Positions 44,591 through 52,839 of a stretch of 52,839 bases of DNA are shown piece after piece; position 1 is the first letter of the stretch; each line of letters begins with the position of its first letter. A program made the translations under genes and the position numbers. A model generated the notes under the pieces. The model was not told the DNA's origin. It saw only the letters and a list, made by a program, of their open reading frames with translations, and did not search any database. This DNA is from Gammaproteobacteria bacterium UBA1119 (lineage in GTDB: Bacteria > Pseudomonadota > Gammaproteobacteria > Pseudomonadales > Azotimanducaceae): NCBI GenBank assembly GCA_002313255.1, contig DCBA01000070.1:1-52839 (forward strand). The letters are read 5' to 3'.

Positions 44591-46327
44591 TCAGAACCAG
44601 TCAGACGACGGTTCCATCAAACTCGCAGAACCACCGCGGATCGAAGCCACAAGTGAGTAGTACCGAGGTAGTAGCTTGGCAAAGTAATAATCCGCCACAT
44701 AACGTTTATCCGTACTACCGGAAACACCTGCCATTCGTGCCCACATCCACGCATAGAGGACGTGACCCGTCACATCGAGATAATCGACTGACGCCGCGCC
44801 GGGGAGGTTACTGTCCGAAGGCGCCGAATCGCATAGCCATCGCGTGACTTCTTGCCACGCGTTTAATGCCTCATCCATCGCCGCCGTATAACGTTCCGGC
44901 ACCTCGGTTTGACGGATATCGTCAATCAATTCACCTACCGTCGCACCGCCATCTCTTAGAACTTTGCGTAAAACCAGATCGAGCGCCTGGATCCCATTAG
45001 CGCCCTCATAGATCTGCGCAATACGTACGTCTCGAACAAGTTGCTCGACGCCCCATTCACGAATATACCCGTGACCTCCAAAAACCTGCTGTCCCAGCAG
45101 CGTACACTCCAACCCGCGATCGGTAATAAAAGCCTTAGCGACGGGCGTCAGCAAGTCGACAAAGCCCGATGCTTTCTCCCGAACCGCCTCAATAGGGGCG
45201 TATTTCGCTCGATCAAGCTGCAACCCGACGTACATTGAAAATGCCCGACCACCTTCGTTGTATGCGCGTTGCGTCAACAACATTCGACGTACGTCTGGGT
45301 GCCCAACGATGGCATCAGCGTCGGTGTTCGCAACGCGAGAGCCCTCCGGTACGCGTCCTTGGACGCGTTCCTTGGCGTAGGAAGACGACATCTGATACGC
45401 CCGCTCGGCAAGTCCGAGCCCCTGAATACCGACTGACAAGCGCTCGTAATTCATCATCGTGAACATGCAAGCGAGGCCCTGGTTGGGTTCTCCAATAAGG
45501 TACCCGATCGCGTCTCCGTAGTTGATCACAGACGTGGCGCTCCCTTTGATACCCATCTTGTGTTCGATCGAAGCACTTTCAAAACCGTTGCGCTCTCCGA
45601 GCAATCCATCGTCACCGGGTATGTATTTCGGTACCAAGAACAGCGATATACCGCGACTACCAGCTGGCGCATCCGGCACTTTTGCAAGAACCAGGTGGAC
45701 GATATTTTTCACTAAATCATGTTCACCACTGGTGATGAATATTTTGGTTCCCGTGATGCTGTAGTGGCCGTCGGAACGTGGCGTCGCGCGTGTTCGAATG
45801 AGTCCGAGATCGGTCCCGGCATGCGCTTCGGTAAGGGCCATCGCACCAGTCCATTCGCCACTATAGAACTTCGGCAGGTATAAACGACGCGTGTCCTCAT
45901 CGGCATGGGCATCCACGCAAATAGCCGCCCCCACCGTCAACGTCGCGTACAGCCACAAGTTGGTATTGGCTCCCCAAAACATCTCTTCCAAAGACGCCGT
46001 CAACATCTTCGGCAAACCCTGCCCGCCGAATTCCGGATTGCCCGACACGCCCAGCCATCCGCCCGCGGCTAATGCAGCGTACGCGTCCTTGAACCCTTCA
46101 GGAGCCGTGACAACCCCGTCATTCCAATGTGCCCCTTCCTCGTCTGAAGATTGAGATAAGGGCGCCATAACGTCGCGAGCCAGCTTCCCACATTCGGTCA
46201 CAATGGCCCTGACGGTGTCTCGATCAAACGAATCGAACGCTGGGATCTGCGCCCATTCGGTTTCGGCGTCAAAGAGGTCGTATAGAACAAATTCAATGTC
46301 GTTCCCCGGGGGCATGTACGGCAACAT
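44591..46327 (-). CDS. acyl-CoA dehydrogenase, long form with C-terminal domain (copy 2)
   Basis: A 578-residue enzyme of the long acyl-CoA dehydrogenase group with an extra C-terminal domain. Marks: GGWLGVSGNPEFGGQGLPK, ALTEAHAGTDLGLIRTRA, YSITGTKIFITSGEHDL, a conserved MNYERLSVGIQGLG, GGHGYIREWGVEQLVRD and IAQIYEGANGIQALDLVLRK with the catalytic Glu. ATG 46327 overlaps the stop of the upstream paralogue by ATGA. The paralogues share the same architecture throughout and probably handle different chain lengths or types of acyl-CoA. It converges on the nucleoside hydrolase gene. Confidence 0.95.
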   Translation of the reverse strand: MLPYMPPGNDIEFVLYDLFDAETEWAQIPAFDSFDRDTVRAIVTECGKLARDVMAPLSQSSDEEGAHWNDGVVTAPEGFKDAYAALAAGGWLGVSGNPEFGGQGLPKMLTASLEEMFWGANTNLWLYATLTVGAAICVDAHADEDTRRLYLPKFYSGEWTGAMALTEAHAGTDLGLIRTRATPRSDGHYSITGTKIFITSGEHDLVKNIVHLVLAKVPDAPAGSRGISLFLVPKYIPGDDGLLGERNGFESASIEHKMGIKGSATSVINYGDAIGYLIGEPNQGLACMFTMMNYERLSVGIQGLGLAERAYQMSSSYAKERVQGRVPEGSRVANTDADAIVGHPDVRRMLLTQRAYNEGGRAFSMYVGLQLDRAKYAPIEAVREKASGFVDLLTPVAKAFITDRGLECTLLGQQVFGGHGYIREWGVEQLVRDVRIAQIYEGANGIQALDLVLRKVLRDGGATVGELIDDIRQTEVPERYTAAMDEALNAWQEVTRWLCDSAPSDSNLPGAASVDYLDVTGHVLYAWMWARMAGVSGSTDKRYVADYYFAKLLPRYYSLVASIRGGSASLMEPSSDWF

Positions 46328-48072
46328 CAGTGGTGTCCGAATTCGCTTGCCGAGACGTCCATCAGCGAGTCTGCACCCGATAATGCAGCCCGATGATGGG
46401 CGTTCGCCCGTGGGAGTATGCGGTCAAAAAAGAACTGGGCTGTTTTCACTTTCCCTCGCATAAAGGCGTCGTCTTCGCGGGCGCTCGCTACACGCGCAAT
46501 ACGTGCCCAGAAGTACGCCATGGTGGCGTACCCGCTGTACATCAAGAAATCAACCGACGCCGCCCCAATCTCGTCTACGTCTCCCGTGGCCTTGCCGCCA
46601 AGTCCCAACGCGAGCTCACCCCACTGATCCGCGAGTTCCCGTAACGCGGAAGCGAATGGTCCGCCCGATTGCAAATCGGCTTCGGCTCGAATCATCTCAA
46701 TAAAACTCATCAACGCCTTACCCTGATTCATCACGACTTTTCGACCCAGAAGGTCGAGTGCTTGGATTTGGGTGGTACCTTCGTAAATTAAGGTGATACG
46801 GGCGTCCCGTACCAGTTGCTCGACACCCGTCTCGCGTATAAAGCCGTGTCCCCCGTGTATCTGCAACGCATGGTTTACCGCTTCAAAAGCTGTCTCAGTG
46901 ACAAATCCCTTAACGATCGGTGTCATCAGATCGAGAAGGCGCTCGGCGCTTGCGCGATCGTCGCCGGAACCGCGATGAGCGATATCGGAAAGTTGGGCTG
47001 CGAAATACGTCATCACCCGACCACCTTCCAAAAACGCCTTCTGTGTAAGCAACATGCGTCGCACGTCAGGATGGACGAGGATTGGATCGGCCGGTCGATC
47101 TGGGGATTTGGGGCCCGATGCCGAACGCATCTGCAGGCGTTCCGTCGCATACTGAAGGGATACCTGATAACCCAATTCCATCAGACAAACGCCCTGGGTA
47201 CCCACAAGGATGCGCGCCTCATTCATCATCGTAAACATGCACCGCATGCCATCGTTGGCATGACCCACTAAATAGCCGCAACTGTCTTCAAAGTGCAGTG
47301 TGCAGGTGGCGTTCCCATGGATGCCCATCTTGTCCTCAATCGCACCACAAACGACGCCGTTCAACGCGCCATCGAGTAATTTCGGCACCACAAATAGAGA
47401 AATTCCTTTGGTTCCCGCAGGGGAATCGGGAAGCCGGGCGAGAACCAAATGCACGATGTTGTCGGCAAGATCGTGATCGCCTGAGGAAATAAATATTTTG
47501 GTGCCACTAATGCGGTACGAACCGTCCGCGTGGGGCTCGGCGCGTGTATTCAACAATCCAACGTCGGACCCGCAATGCGGCTCGGTCAAGCACATGGTTC
47601 CAGTCCATTCTCCCGATATAAGACTTGGCAAAAACGTCGCCTTTAGGTCATCGGAGCCGTGCGAATCGATGGCATTGATAGCCGCCCGTGACAAACTACC
47701 GTACATCGTCCATGCCATGTTCGCGCTGGCCATGATCTCTTCAACCCAGAGACTGATGGACCGTGGCAATCCCTGGCCGCCGAACGCCGGGTTCCCTGCG
47801 ATGGACGGCCATCCGCCTTGCACGTACGTGGCATAGGCTTCGGCAAACCCCGCTGGGGTAGTCACCACGCCGTCGTTCCACGAACACCCAGTCTTATCCC
47901 CAGACGCGCGCAATGGGAACAATTCGTTTTCTGCAAAGCGCGCACACTGCTCCAGGATGGTATCGACTAGTTCCCGGGATGCATCACTTTCTATCGCCTC
48001 ATAATGACCATCAAAGTCGAGGACATCGTTAATGAGAAAACGCATGTCGCGAAGCGGCGTCTGATAATCCAT
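46327..48072 (-). CDS. acyl-CoA dehydrogenase, long form with C-terminal domain (copy 1)
   Basis: A 581-residue paralogue of the following gene. Marks: GGWPSIAGNPAFGGQGLP, CLTEPHCGSDVGLLNTRA, YRISGTKIFISSGDHDL, MNEARILVGTQGVCL, IHGGHGFIRETGVEQLVRDARI and LIYEGTTQIQALDLLGRK with the catalytic Glu. ATG 48072 is preceded by GGGGTAGGG. It is the first gene of the two-gene unit and is divergent from the SrkA-like kinase gene with a 169-bp gap. No electron-transfer flavoprotein genes are nearby, although both enzymes would need them. Confidence 0.95.
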   Translation of the reverse strand: MDYQTPLRDMRFLINDVLDFDGHYEAIESDASRELVDTILEQCARFAENELFPLRASGDKTGCSWNDGVVTTPAGFAEAYATYVQGGWPSIAGNPAFGGQGLPRSISLWVEEIMASANMAWTMYGSLSRAAINAIDSHGSDDLKATFLPSLISGEWTGTMCLTEPHCGSDVGLLNTRAEPHADGSYRISGTKIFISSGDHDLADNIVHLVLARLPDSPAGTKGISLFVVPKLLDGALNGVVCGAIEDKMGIHGNATCTLHFEDSCGYLVGHANDGMRCMFTMMNEARILVGTQGVCLMELGYQVSLQYATERLQMRSASGPKSPDRPADPILVHPDVRRMLLTQKAFLEGGRVMTYFAAQLSDIAHRGSGDDRASAERLLDLMTPIVKGFVTETAFEAVNHALQIHGGHGFIRETGVEQLVRDARITLIYEGTTQIQALDLLGRKVVMNQGKALMSFIEMIRAEADLQSGGPFASALRELADQWGELALGLGGKATGDVDEIGAASVDFLMYSGYATMAYFWARIARVASAREDDAFMRGKVKTAQFFFDRILPRANAHHRAALSGADSLMDVSASEFGHH

Positions 48073-48241
48073 ACCCTACCCCATCAATTTTCTGCGCGCA
48101 TAATAACCAACTTAGACCGTGCTTTTGGGCCCTTCCGTCAGATCATCCCGAAGACGAATGCGCCCGCGAACGTGACGAATCGAAACCGCTTGGCATACAC
48201 TGCCGTCGCCATACGACCACGGGCGGGAGCCGCGAGTCCGG

Positions 48242-49219
48242 TTGACGGATACACCCTACGAGCATTTGACCCCGGAGATCATTCTCGATGCGATCGAGAT
48301 ACTAGGTTATCGAACTAACGGAACGCTTACAGCACTCAACAGTTACGAAAATCGGGTTTATCAGGTAGGCCTTGAAGAAGGCGAACCGATCATCGCCAAA
48401 TTTTATCGGCCCGATCGGTGGACGGATGAATGTATCGGTGAAGAGCACGACTTTACGCAGGAACTTCTGGACAACGAAATCCCTTGTGTTGCTCCCCTAC
48501 CCGTTGGTGGTCAAACGCTCTTTCACGTCTCCGGCGCCGAATTTAGATTCGCGCTTTTTCCAAGGCGCGCTGGTCGACCTCCCAATATTGAAGATCGAGA
48601 CGTTCTCTCCGTCATGGGCCGCGCCCTGGCAAGAATTCACTCGACCGGTGGAGCGAGACATTTTGCACACCGTCCCTCACTGACGTCCGAGCGTCTTGGG
48701 CATGAGAGTCGGGCTTTCCTACTTTCTTCCGATTTCATCCCAACGGAGCTCGTCGACGCCTACGAGTCGATCACCAACCATTTACTGCAGCGCATCGACT
48801 CGGCCTTCGAAAACCAACCCGCTGGCGTCCGCATTCACGGCGACTGCCATCTCGGCAATTTATTGTGGCGTTACGACGCGCCTAATTTCGTCGACTTCGA
48901 CGACACGCAGACCGGGCCACCGATCCAGGATTTGTGGATGCTTCTATCGGGGGATCGTGAGGACCAAGAATCCATTCTGTCCGACCTCCTCGACGCGTAC
49001 TCCATGTTTTGCTCGTTCGACTCTCAAACGATAGTGCTGATCGAGCCGCTTCGAACGCTCAGAATGATTCACCATGCAGCATGGATCGGAAGGCGCTGGA
49101 ACGACCCCGCCTTCCCGCTCGCGTTTCCGTGGTTCAATGGAATCAAATATTGGTCCGACCACGTCCTGAGCCTCCGGGAGCAACTCGCGATATTGGACGA
49201 ACCCCCTCTTTCAGTCTGA
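48242..49219 (+). CDS. srkA: stress-response serine/threonine kinase SrkA (YihE)
   Basis: A 325-residue APH-like protein kinase (E. coli 328), known to protect against envelope and oxidative stress. Visible: LNSYENRVYQVGLEEGEPIIAKFYRPDRW (nucleotide Lys), EEHDFTQELLDNEIPCVAPL, GVRIHGDCHLGNLLWR (catalytic Asp, Asn), and VDFDDTQTGPPIQDLWMLLSG (metal Asp). The end, FPWFNGIKYWSDHVLSLREQLA, is typical. The start is TTG 48242 with GGGAG upstream; no better codon aligns with the family start. It ends two bases before the convergent acyltransferase gene. Confidence 0.93.
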   Translation: MTDTPYEHLTPEIILDAIEILGYRTNGTLTALNSYENRVYQVGLEEGEPIIAKFYRPDRWTDECIGEEHDFTQELLDNEIPCVAPLPVGGQTLFHVSGAEFRFALFPRRAGRPPNIEDRDVLSVMGRALARIHSTGGARHFAHRPSLTSERLGHESRAFLLSSDFIPTELVDAYESITNHLLQRIDSAFENQPAGVRIHGDCHLGNLLWRYDAPNFVDFDDTQTGPPIQDLWMLLSGDREDQESILSDLLDAYSMFCSFDSQTIVLIEPLRTLRMIHHAAWIGRRWNDPAFPLAFPWFNGIKYWSDHVLSLREQLAILDEPPLSV

Positions 49220-49221
49220 TC

Positions 49222-50364
49222 TTATCGTTCGCCAACCTCCAGGAGCTCGCGTTTATTGCGGATCTGATTAGCGTACTGAAGCAGAAAGTATGGCCGCTGG
49301 TTATCTGGTAATTGCTCGAGTGCTTCCTCAAAGGCGCCGGCCACTTTTCCGCGAAGTCCGTCAACGTTCTCCTGTCCCGTTAACCGATCCTCTGATTCCA
49401 AGTAGGTGGGATAAGACTCAATTCCACCCGCGATACACCTGTCGATCTCCGTCGCTAACGCTTCGACAGTATCGAAATCGCTACGAAGGGGTTTCGAAAA
49501 ATTCAAATGAACGCGGCCCTTAAATCCCAAGATGCCGGCGACGATACTTTCCAGATCCTCGTTCGCACGCTTCTCGTATTCTCCATCATGTTCCGTCAAA
49601 TACAGCTCGCGAGCCTTCATACCCGCACAAGGATCGACCTCATATGAAATAGAGACCGGCACCAGCTGCACTTGGTTCAACCAAGACGATACGCTTTCGT
49701 CAGCCTCGTTCCGATAGGCAAGCATGAACATCTTCAGAATGGCCGGTTCGGTCCGGTCAAACCCATCTTTCGAACGACCCTCGCGTTGTGAAATCCACAC
49801 CGAATGCCCAGCATTTAGCGTTGATCGGATGTACGTCGACGTGCGCAAAAGGGCCGCATACTGAGCTTTTAGGCCCTTCTCGTTCCGAACAACGACGAAA
49901 CTTTTAGTCAGACGCATGAGGTCCGATTCAAATCCACGGCTAAAAAGATTGTCCCCGACAGCAATCTGAGAGGTCGGGAAGTCATTCGACCAAAGGGCGT
50001 AATTCATGAACGCAGAATCCATCGCAATATCTCGATGGTTGGCAATGAATAAATACGGCAATTCACGATCCAAGCGTTCGATGCCAGAGCACGAGAAACC
50101 GTCCGTCGTCCGACGAATCATATGTTCGAAGTACCCCGACAGCAAAACCTGCACGTCGCTAATAGTGGTTAATCCCTTCGTGCGTCGACGAAGTAATTGA
50201 CGGGCGAACATCCGCGCGGAAACAGGAAGAAAACGATACCAGCGAGGCACCAGAAAAGCCGCCATACTGCCCACCAAATCCGGATCTTGAATTAGGCGCT
50301 CCGTCACGCCAGCTACTTCAGCATCCCGATACGGGCGGATATCATCGAAATTGTCCACGATCAC
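49222..50364 (-). CDS. PlsC-like 1-acyl-glycerol-3-phosphate acyltransferase family protein
   Basis: A 380-residue acyltransferase. The acyl-transfer motif is ANHRDIAMDS (H-x4-D, with the Asp shifted slightly) and a second block is SQREGRSKDGFDRTEPA, corresponding to the EGxRS/T motif that binds phosphate. The N-terminal third and the C-terminal extension are less familiar. Starts could be GTG 50364 or GTG 50358; I report the longer. No membrane helix is evident, so membrane attachment would be peripheral. It may act in phospholipid or storage-lipid synthesis; the substrate is unknown. Confidence 0.8.
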   Translation of the reverse strand: MIVDNFDDIRPYRDAEVAGVTERLIQDPDLVGSMAAFLVPRWYRFLPVSARMFARQLLRRRTKGLTTISDVQVLLSGYFEHMIRRTTDGFSCSGIERLDRELPYLFIANHRDIAMDSAFMNYALWSNDFPTSQIAVGDNLFSRGFESDLMRLTKSFVVVRNEKGLKAQYAALLRTSTYIRSTLNAGHSVWISQREGRSKDGFDRTEPAILKMFMLAYRNEADESVSSWLNQVQLVPVSISYEVDPCAGMKARELYLTEHDGEYEKRANEDLESIVAGILGFKGRVHLNFSKPLRSDFDTVEALATEIDRCIAGGIESYPTYLESEDRLTGQENVDGLRGKVAGAFEEALEQLPDNQRPYFLLQYANQIRNKRELLEVGER

Positions 50365-50445
50365 GCTAAACTAGCGGATAACGCATTCCGATACGAACCC
50401 GCGTTAGGGTTCGCATCGTCTAGGAAAGACGAATAGGAAGTCCAC

Positions 50446-51408
50446 ATGACGTTGTCGATCAGACCATTCACGCACGGATTACACGACCTAGGATCCGGCG
50501 GATATGCATGGATTCAGCCAGACGGCGGTTGGGGATGGAGCAATGCGGGTCTTGTCGTAGACGGTGATGAATCGCTCCTCGTCGACACCCTCTTCGACCT
50601 AAAACTCACCCGCGAGATGCTGAACGCCATGTCACGGGCCGAACCCACCGCCACGCGTTCATTCAACACGCTCGTTAATACTCATGCGAACGGCGATCAC
50701 TGCAACGGCAACGAACTCGTCCACGGGGCGGAAATCATCTCCTCAGCAGCTACCGCAGCCGAACTTGCCGAGGAATCCCCTGATCGATTGGCAACGATGA
50801 TGCGCAACGCCCCCTCGTTGGGCGAAGCTGGGGAGTTCCTGCAACGCTGTTTTGGCGCATTCGACTTCGAAGGCATTACGCCGACATTACCTACTCGCAC
50901 GTTTGAAGGGACGATGAACGTCTTGGTTGGGGATAAGGAGGTGCGTCTAAAACAGGTTGGACCTTGCCACACCAAAGGCGACATTCTAGCGTACGTTCCT
51001 GACGACAAGCTCATTTTCACAGGGGACATTCTCTTTATCGAGGGACACCCCATTCTCTGGGTCGGACCCATCGCCAATTGGATCGACGCGTGCGATTACA
51101 TGCTCGGAATCGACGTTGAGACCGTCGTACCAGGACACGGCCCTATTACCGATAAACGGGGGGTAACGGCCGTTCGGGACTATCTCGTGTACATCCGAGA
51201 GGAGGCCAACAAACGTTACCGAGCTGGTCTACCCGTTTACGAAGCAGCCATGGATATATCTCTGACCGATTATGACAATTGGGGTGATGCCGAACGGATC
51301 GTGATCAACGTCGCTACGTTGTATCGAGAATTCGGTTCCACTGAAAAAACAGGGGATCTATTTAGCCTGATGGCTAAGGCCGACAAAGCACGACGTCAGG
51401 CTACTTAA
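50446..51408 (+). CDS. metallo-beta-lactamase-fold hydrolase
   Basis: A 320-residue MBL-fold protein. Metal ligands: VNTHANGDHCNGN (HxxxDH), GPCHTKGD, FTGDILF and VVPGHGPI, with SLLVDTLFD before them. The N-terminus, IRPFTHGLHDLGSGGYAWIQPDGGWGWSNAGLVV, is typical of the subgroup that often sits in catabolic gene clusters; thioester, lactone or ester hydrolysis is plausible. ATG 50446 follows GGAAG. No signal peptide. It shares the TTAA at its 3' end with the convergent transporter gene, so both stop codons are in the same four bases. Confidence 0.92.
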   Translation: MTLSIRPFTHGLHDLGSGGYAWIQPDGGWGWSNAGLVVDGDESLLVDTLFDLKLTREMLNAMSRAEPTATRSFNTLVNTHANGDHCNGNELVHGAEIISSAATAAELAEESPDRLATMMRNAPSLGEAGEFLQRCFGAFDFEGITPTLPTRTFEGTMNVLVGDKEVRLKQVGPCHTKGDILAYVPDDKLIFTGDILFIEGHPILWVGPIANWIDACDYMLGIDVETVVPGHGPITDKRGVTAVRDYLVYIREEANKRYRAGLPVYEAAMDISLTDYDNWGDAERIVINVATLYREFGSTEKTGDLFSLMAKADKARRQAT

Positions 51409-52178
51409 ACGGTCGACGTCCGCGTCAACGTAATCACGGCTGACACGATGATTCCGATCCCTAGCAGCAGTAGCGTTGTAAAGGCCACGCGACGCATATT
51501 TCCTTCGTCAAACAAACGTGCGTGACGACGAGCTAGCCAGGTCCCGAGAGCGACCGACGGTAACCCCAGCGCGGTTAATTGCCACACGATCTCGGATAGC
51601 CCCCCGCTAAAGCCTACCACCACCGAACGGGCACTGGTCGTCACGAGGTACCCCGCCAGTAGAGTCGCTCGCACGGTGGCCACGGGAATAGGTTGGCGAT
51701 ACGCAAACCAACCGATCACCGGTCCTGACGCGGCGAACATACCGCCAACAAGACCCCCTCCAGCGCCCGCTACCACGGTGGACCATATCGGCGATCTCAT
51801 CGACCGGGGTGTTGGCCGCAACACCATCGACGCGCTTCCGCCAACGATGAAGACACCAAGGACCAAATACAGAACGTTTGCGGCGTTACTGGAAAGCTGA
51901 TGCAGTAACCAGACACCAGCTCCGATCGCAGTGAGTTGTCCCACCGAGAGACTTAGCCATAGACCCCAATCAACGTCTCTAGCATGGCCATAAAGTGCGA
52001 CTCCGACGTTGACGAACGCGAGAAAACTAATGACCGCGGCCATGACCGCCACGCCATAAACCTGCACCGCGGCCACAAACGCCATGACAACGATACCCAG
52101 CGCAAACCCGGTGATGCCTTGCACGTAACTGCCAAGGAACACCGCAATGAGAAAAACCGAGACGGGCCATACTTCCAC
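51405..52178 (-). CDS. TauE/SafE-family membrane transporter
   Basis: A 257-residue polytopic membrane protein from GTG 52178. Family signs: SVFLIAVFLGSYVQGITGFALGIVVMAF, a repeated fold with GAGGGLVGGMFAASGPVIGWFAY, and a late LPSVALGTWLARR. About eight hydrophobic segments. Members export sulfonates, sulfite or other organic anions. The frame is open upstream to 52340, but that would run into the divergent SDR gene; GTG 52178 gives the family length, although its Shine-Dalgarno is weak. Confidence 0.88.
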   Translation of the reverse strand: MEVWPVSVFLIAVFLGSYVQGITGFALGIVVMAFVAAVQVYGVAVMAAVISFLAFVNVGVALYGHARDVDWGLWLSLSVGQLTAIGAGVWLLHQLSSNAANVLYLVLGVFIVGGSASMVLRPTPRSMRSPIWSTVVAGAGGGLVGGMFAASGPVIGWFAYRQPIPVATVRATLLAGYLVTTSARSVVVGFSGGLSEIVWQLTALGLPSVALGTWLARRHARLFDEGNMRRVAFTTLLLLGIGIIVSAVITLTRTSTV

Positions 52179-52221
52179 GACAACAGTGTATTCTGGCGGA
52201 CACCGAGATGTTGGGATTTCC

Positions 52222-52839
52222 ATGGATTTGCAGCTTTCAGGTCGCCGCGTTCTCGTAACTGGGAGCCATCGAGGTACCGGCTTGTTGATGGCAAAACGGT
52301 TTATTGAAGAAGGTAGCAACGTCGCCGTGCACGGGTTCAACGAGGCGCAGGCGAGAGACGCCGTGGCTGAGCTGGGAGGCGGCTATCCGGTGTTTGGGGA
52401 CATCTGCCGCGATGACGGTACCAAAATGCTCATCGAGCAGCTCAAAGCAACCCCCGAAATTCTCGTGAACAACTACGGCACGGCAGAATCCGGCCGGTGG
52501 GAGACTCTCAGTTCAAGCGATTGGGTCGACCTCTACCAAAAAAATGTACTCTCAGCCGAACGGCTCATCCAAGCATTTCTGCCGGATATGAGGGCCATGG
52601 ATAGAGCGCGCATTATCAACTTAGGTACCGTTGGTTCTACGCGTCCTAATTCAAGAAATCCACACTACTACGCCGCCAAGGGAGCTCTAGCCACGATGAC
52701 CATCAGTCTTGCAAAAGAGGTGGCCGGTACCAATATCCGCGTGAATCTGGTGTCACCCGGCATGATTTTGACACCCGAGGTGCGCGAAGCGTACATGCGC
52801 CGAGGTGCTACCAATGGCTGGGGAAACACGTGGGAAGAG
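52222..52839 (+). CDS. short-chain dehydrogenase/reductase, 3' end outside window
   Basis: The frame from ATG 52222 is open to the last base (206 residues seen; typical length 250-270). The Rossmann motif is VLVTGSHRGTG (T13-G-x3-G-x-G), the NNAG position reads NNYGTA, the catalytic Ser is in NLGTVGS, and Tyr/Lys in HYYAAKGAL, followed by RVNLVSPGMILTPEV. The nicotinamide-dependent oxidoreductase substrate is unknown. It is divergent from the transporter gene with about 43 bp between starts. Confidence 0.9.
   Translation, partial: MDLQLSGRRVLVTGSHRGTGLLMAKRFIEEGSNVAVHGFNEAQARDAVAELGGGYPVFGDICRDDGTKMLIEQLKATPEILVNNYGTAESGRWETLSSSDWVDLYQKNVLSAERLIQAFLPDMRAMDRARIINLGTVGSTRPNSRNPHYYAAKGALATMTISLAKEVAGTNIRVNLVSPGMILTPEVREAYMRRGATNGWGNTWEE

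Noticed and set aside
1..52839. CRISPR array, insertion sequence, prophage or integrase.
   Set aside because: No direct repeats with spacers, transposase motifs, terminal inverted repeats or phage genes were seen; the only tandem repeat is inside rpoD.

Overview
The window looks like chromosomal core genome of a gammaproteobacterium. The evidence is gene content and order: an rpsU-yqeY-dnaG-rpoD block with tsaD divergent from rpsU; lptD-surA-rsmA-apaG-apaH; the amgK-murU peptidoglycan-recycling pair; rpe-gph-trpE followed later by trpGDC; coq7 for ubiquinone; and prmA-dusB-purH-purD. GC content looks moderate, about half by eye (not computed). I found no rRNA, convincing tRNA, CRISPR array, insertion sequence or prophage. 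Coding density is very high, many genes overlap by 1-17 bp, and GTG and TTG starts are common. Genus and habitat cannot be read from the sequence.

Layout. 1-834 (+): 3' end of an alpha/beta hydrolase and a tiny membrane protein. 963-5485 (-): macromolecular-synthesis operon rpsU-yqeY-dnaG-rpoD; the sigma factor carries an unusual Lys/Ala repeat tail. 5558-6592 (+): tsaD. 6616-13421 (-): lptD-surA-rsmA-apaG-apaH-cca (outer-membrane biogenesis, rRNA methylation, Ap4A hydrolysis, tRNA CCA ends). 13599-18124 (+): amgK-murU-rpe-gph-trpE. 18191-22362 (+): acyl-CoA dehydrogenase, secreted hydrolase, M20 amidohydrolase and GT4 glycosyltransferase, lying between trpE and trpGDC. 22521-26498 (+): trpG-trpD-trpC, a frameshifted crotonase, OsmC and a VOC protein.

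26515-35939 (-): dsbD, aroQ-accB-prmA-dusB-purH-purD, an LLM-type flavin oxidoreductase, coq7 and a fragment of a DNA alkylation repair gene. 36029-39407 (+): lipoprotein, PCu(A)C copper chaperone and K+-independent proton-pumping pyrophosphatase, convergent with a pyrophosphate-type phosphofructokinase (39475-40740, -). 40809-44558 (+): membrane protein, mpl, then a methylthioribose-kinase-like enzyme coupled to a nucleoside hydrolase. 44591-48072 (-): two tandem acyl-CoA dehydrogenases. 48242-52839: SrkA-like kinase, acyltransferase, metallo-beta-lactamase-fold hydrolase, TauE/SafE transporter and a truncated SDR.

Connected themes: (1) peptidoglycan recycling (AmgK, MurU, Mpl); (2) pyrophosphate-linked energy metabolism (H+-PPase beside PPi-PFK); (3) periplasmic thiol and copper handling (DsbD, PCu(A)C, and an LptD with its four disulfide cysteines); (4) a possible two-enzyme nucleoside or methylthioadenosine salvage module. 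Three familiar neighbours are missing from otherwise conserved blocks: pdxA (between surA and rsmA), accC (between accB and prmA) and fis (between dusB and purH).
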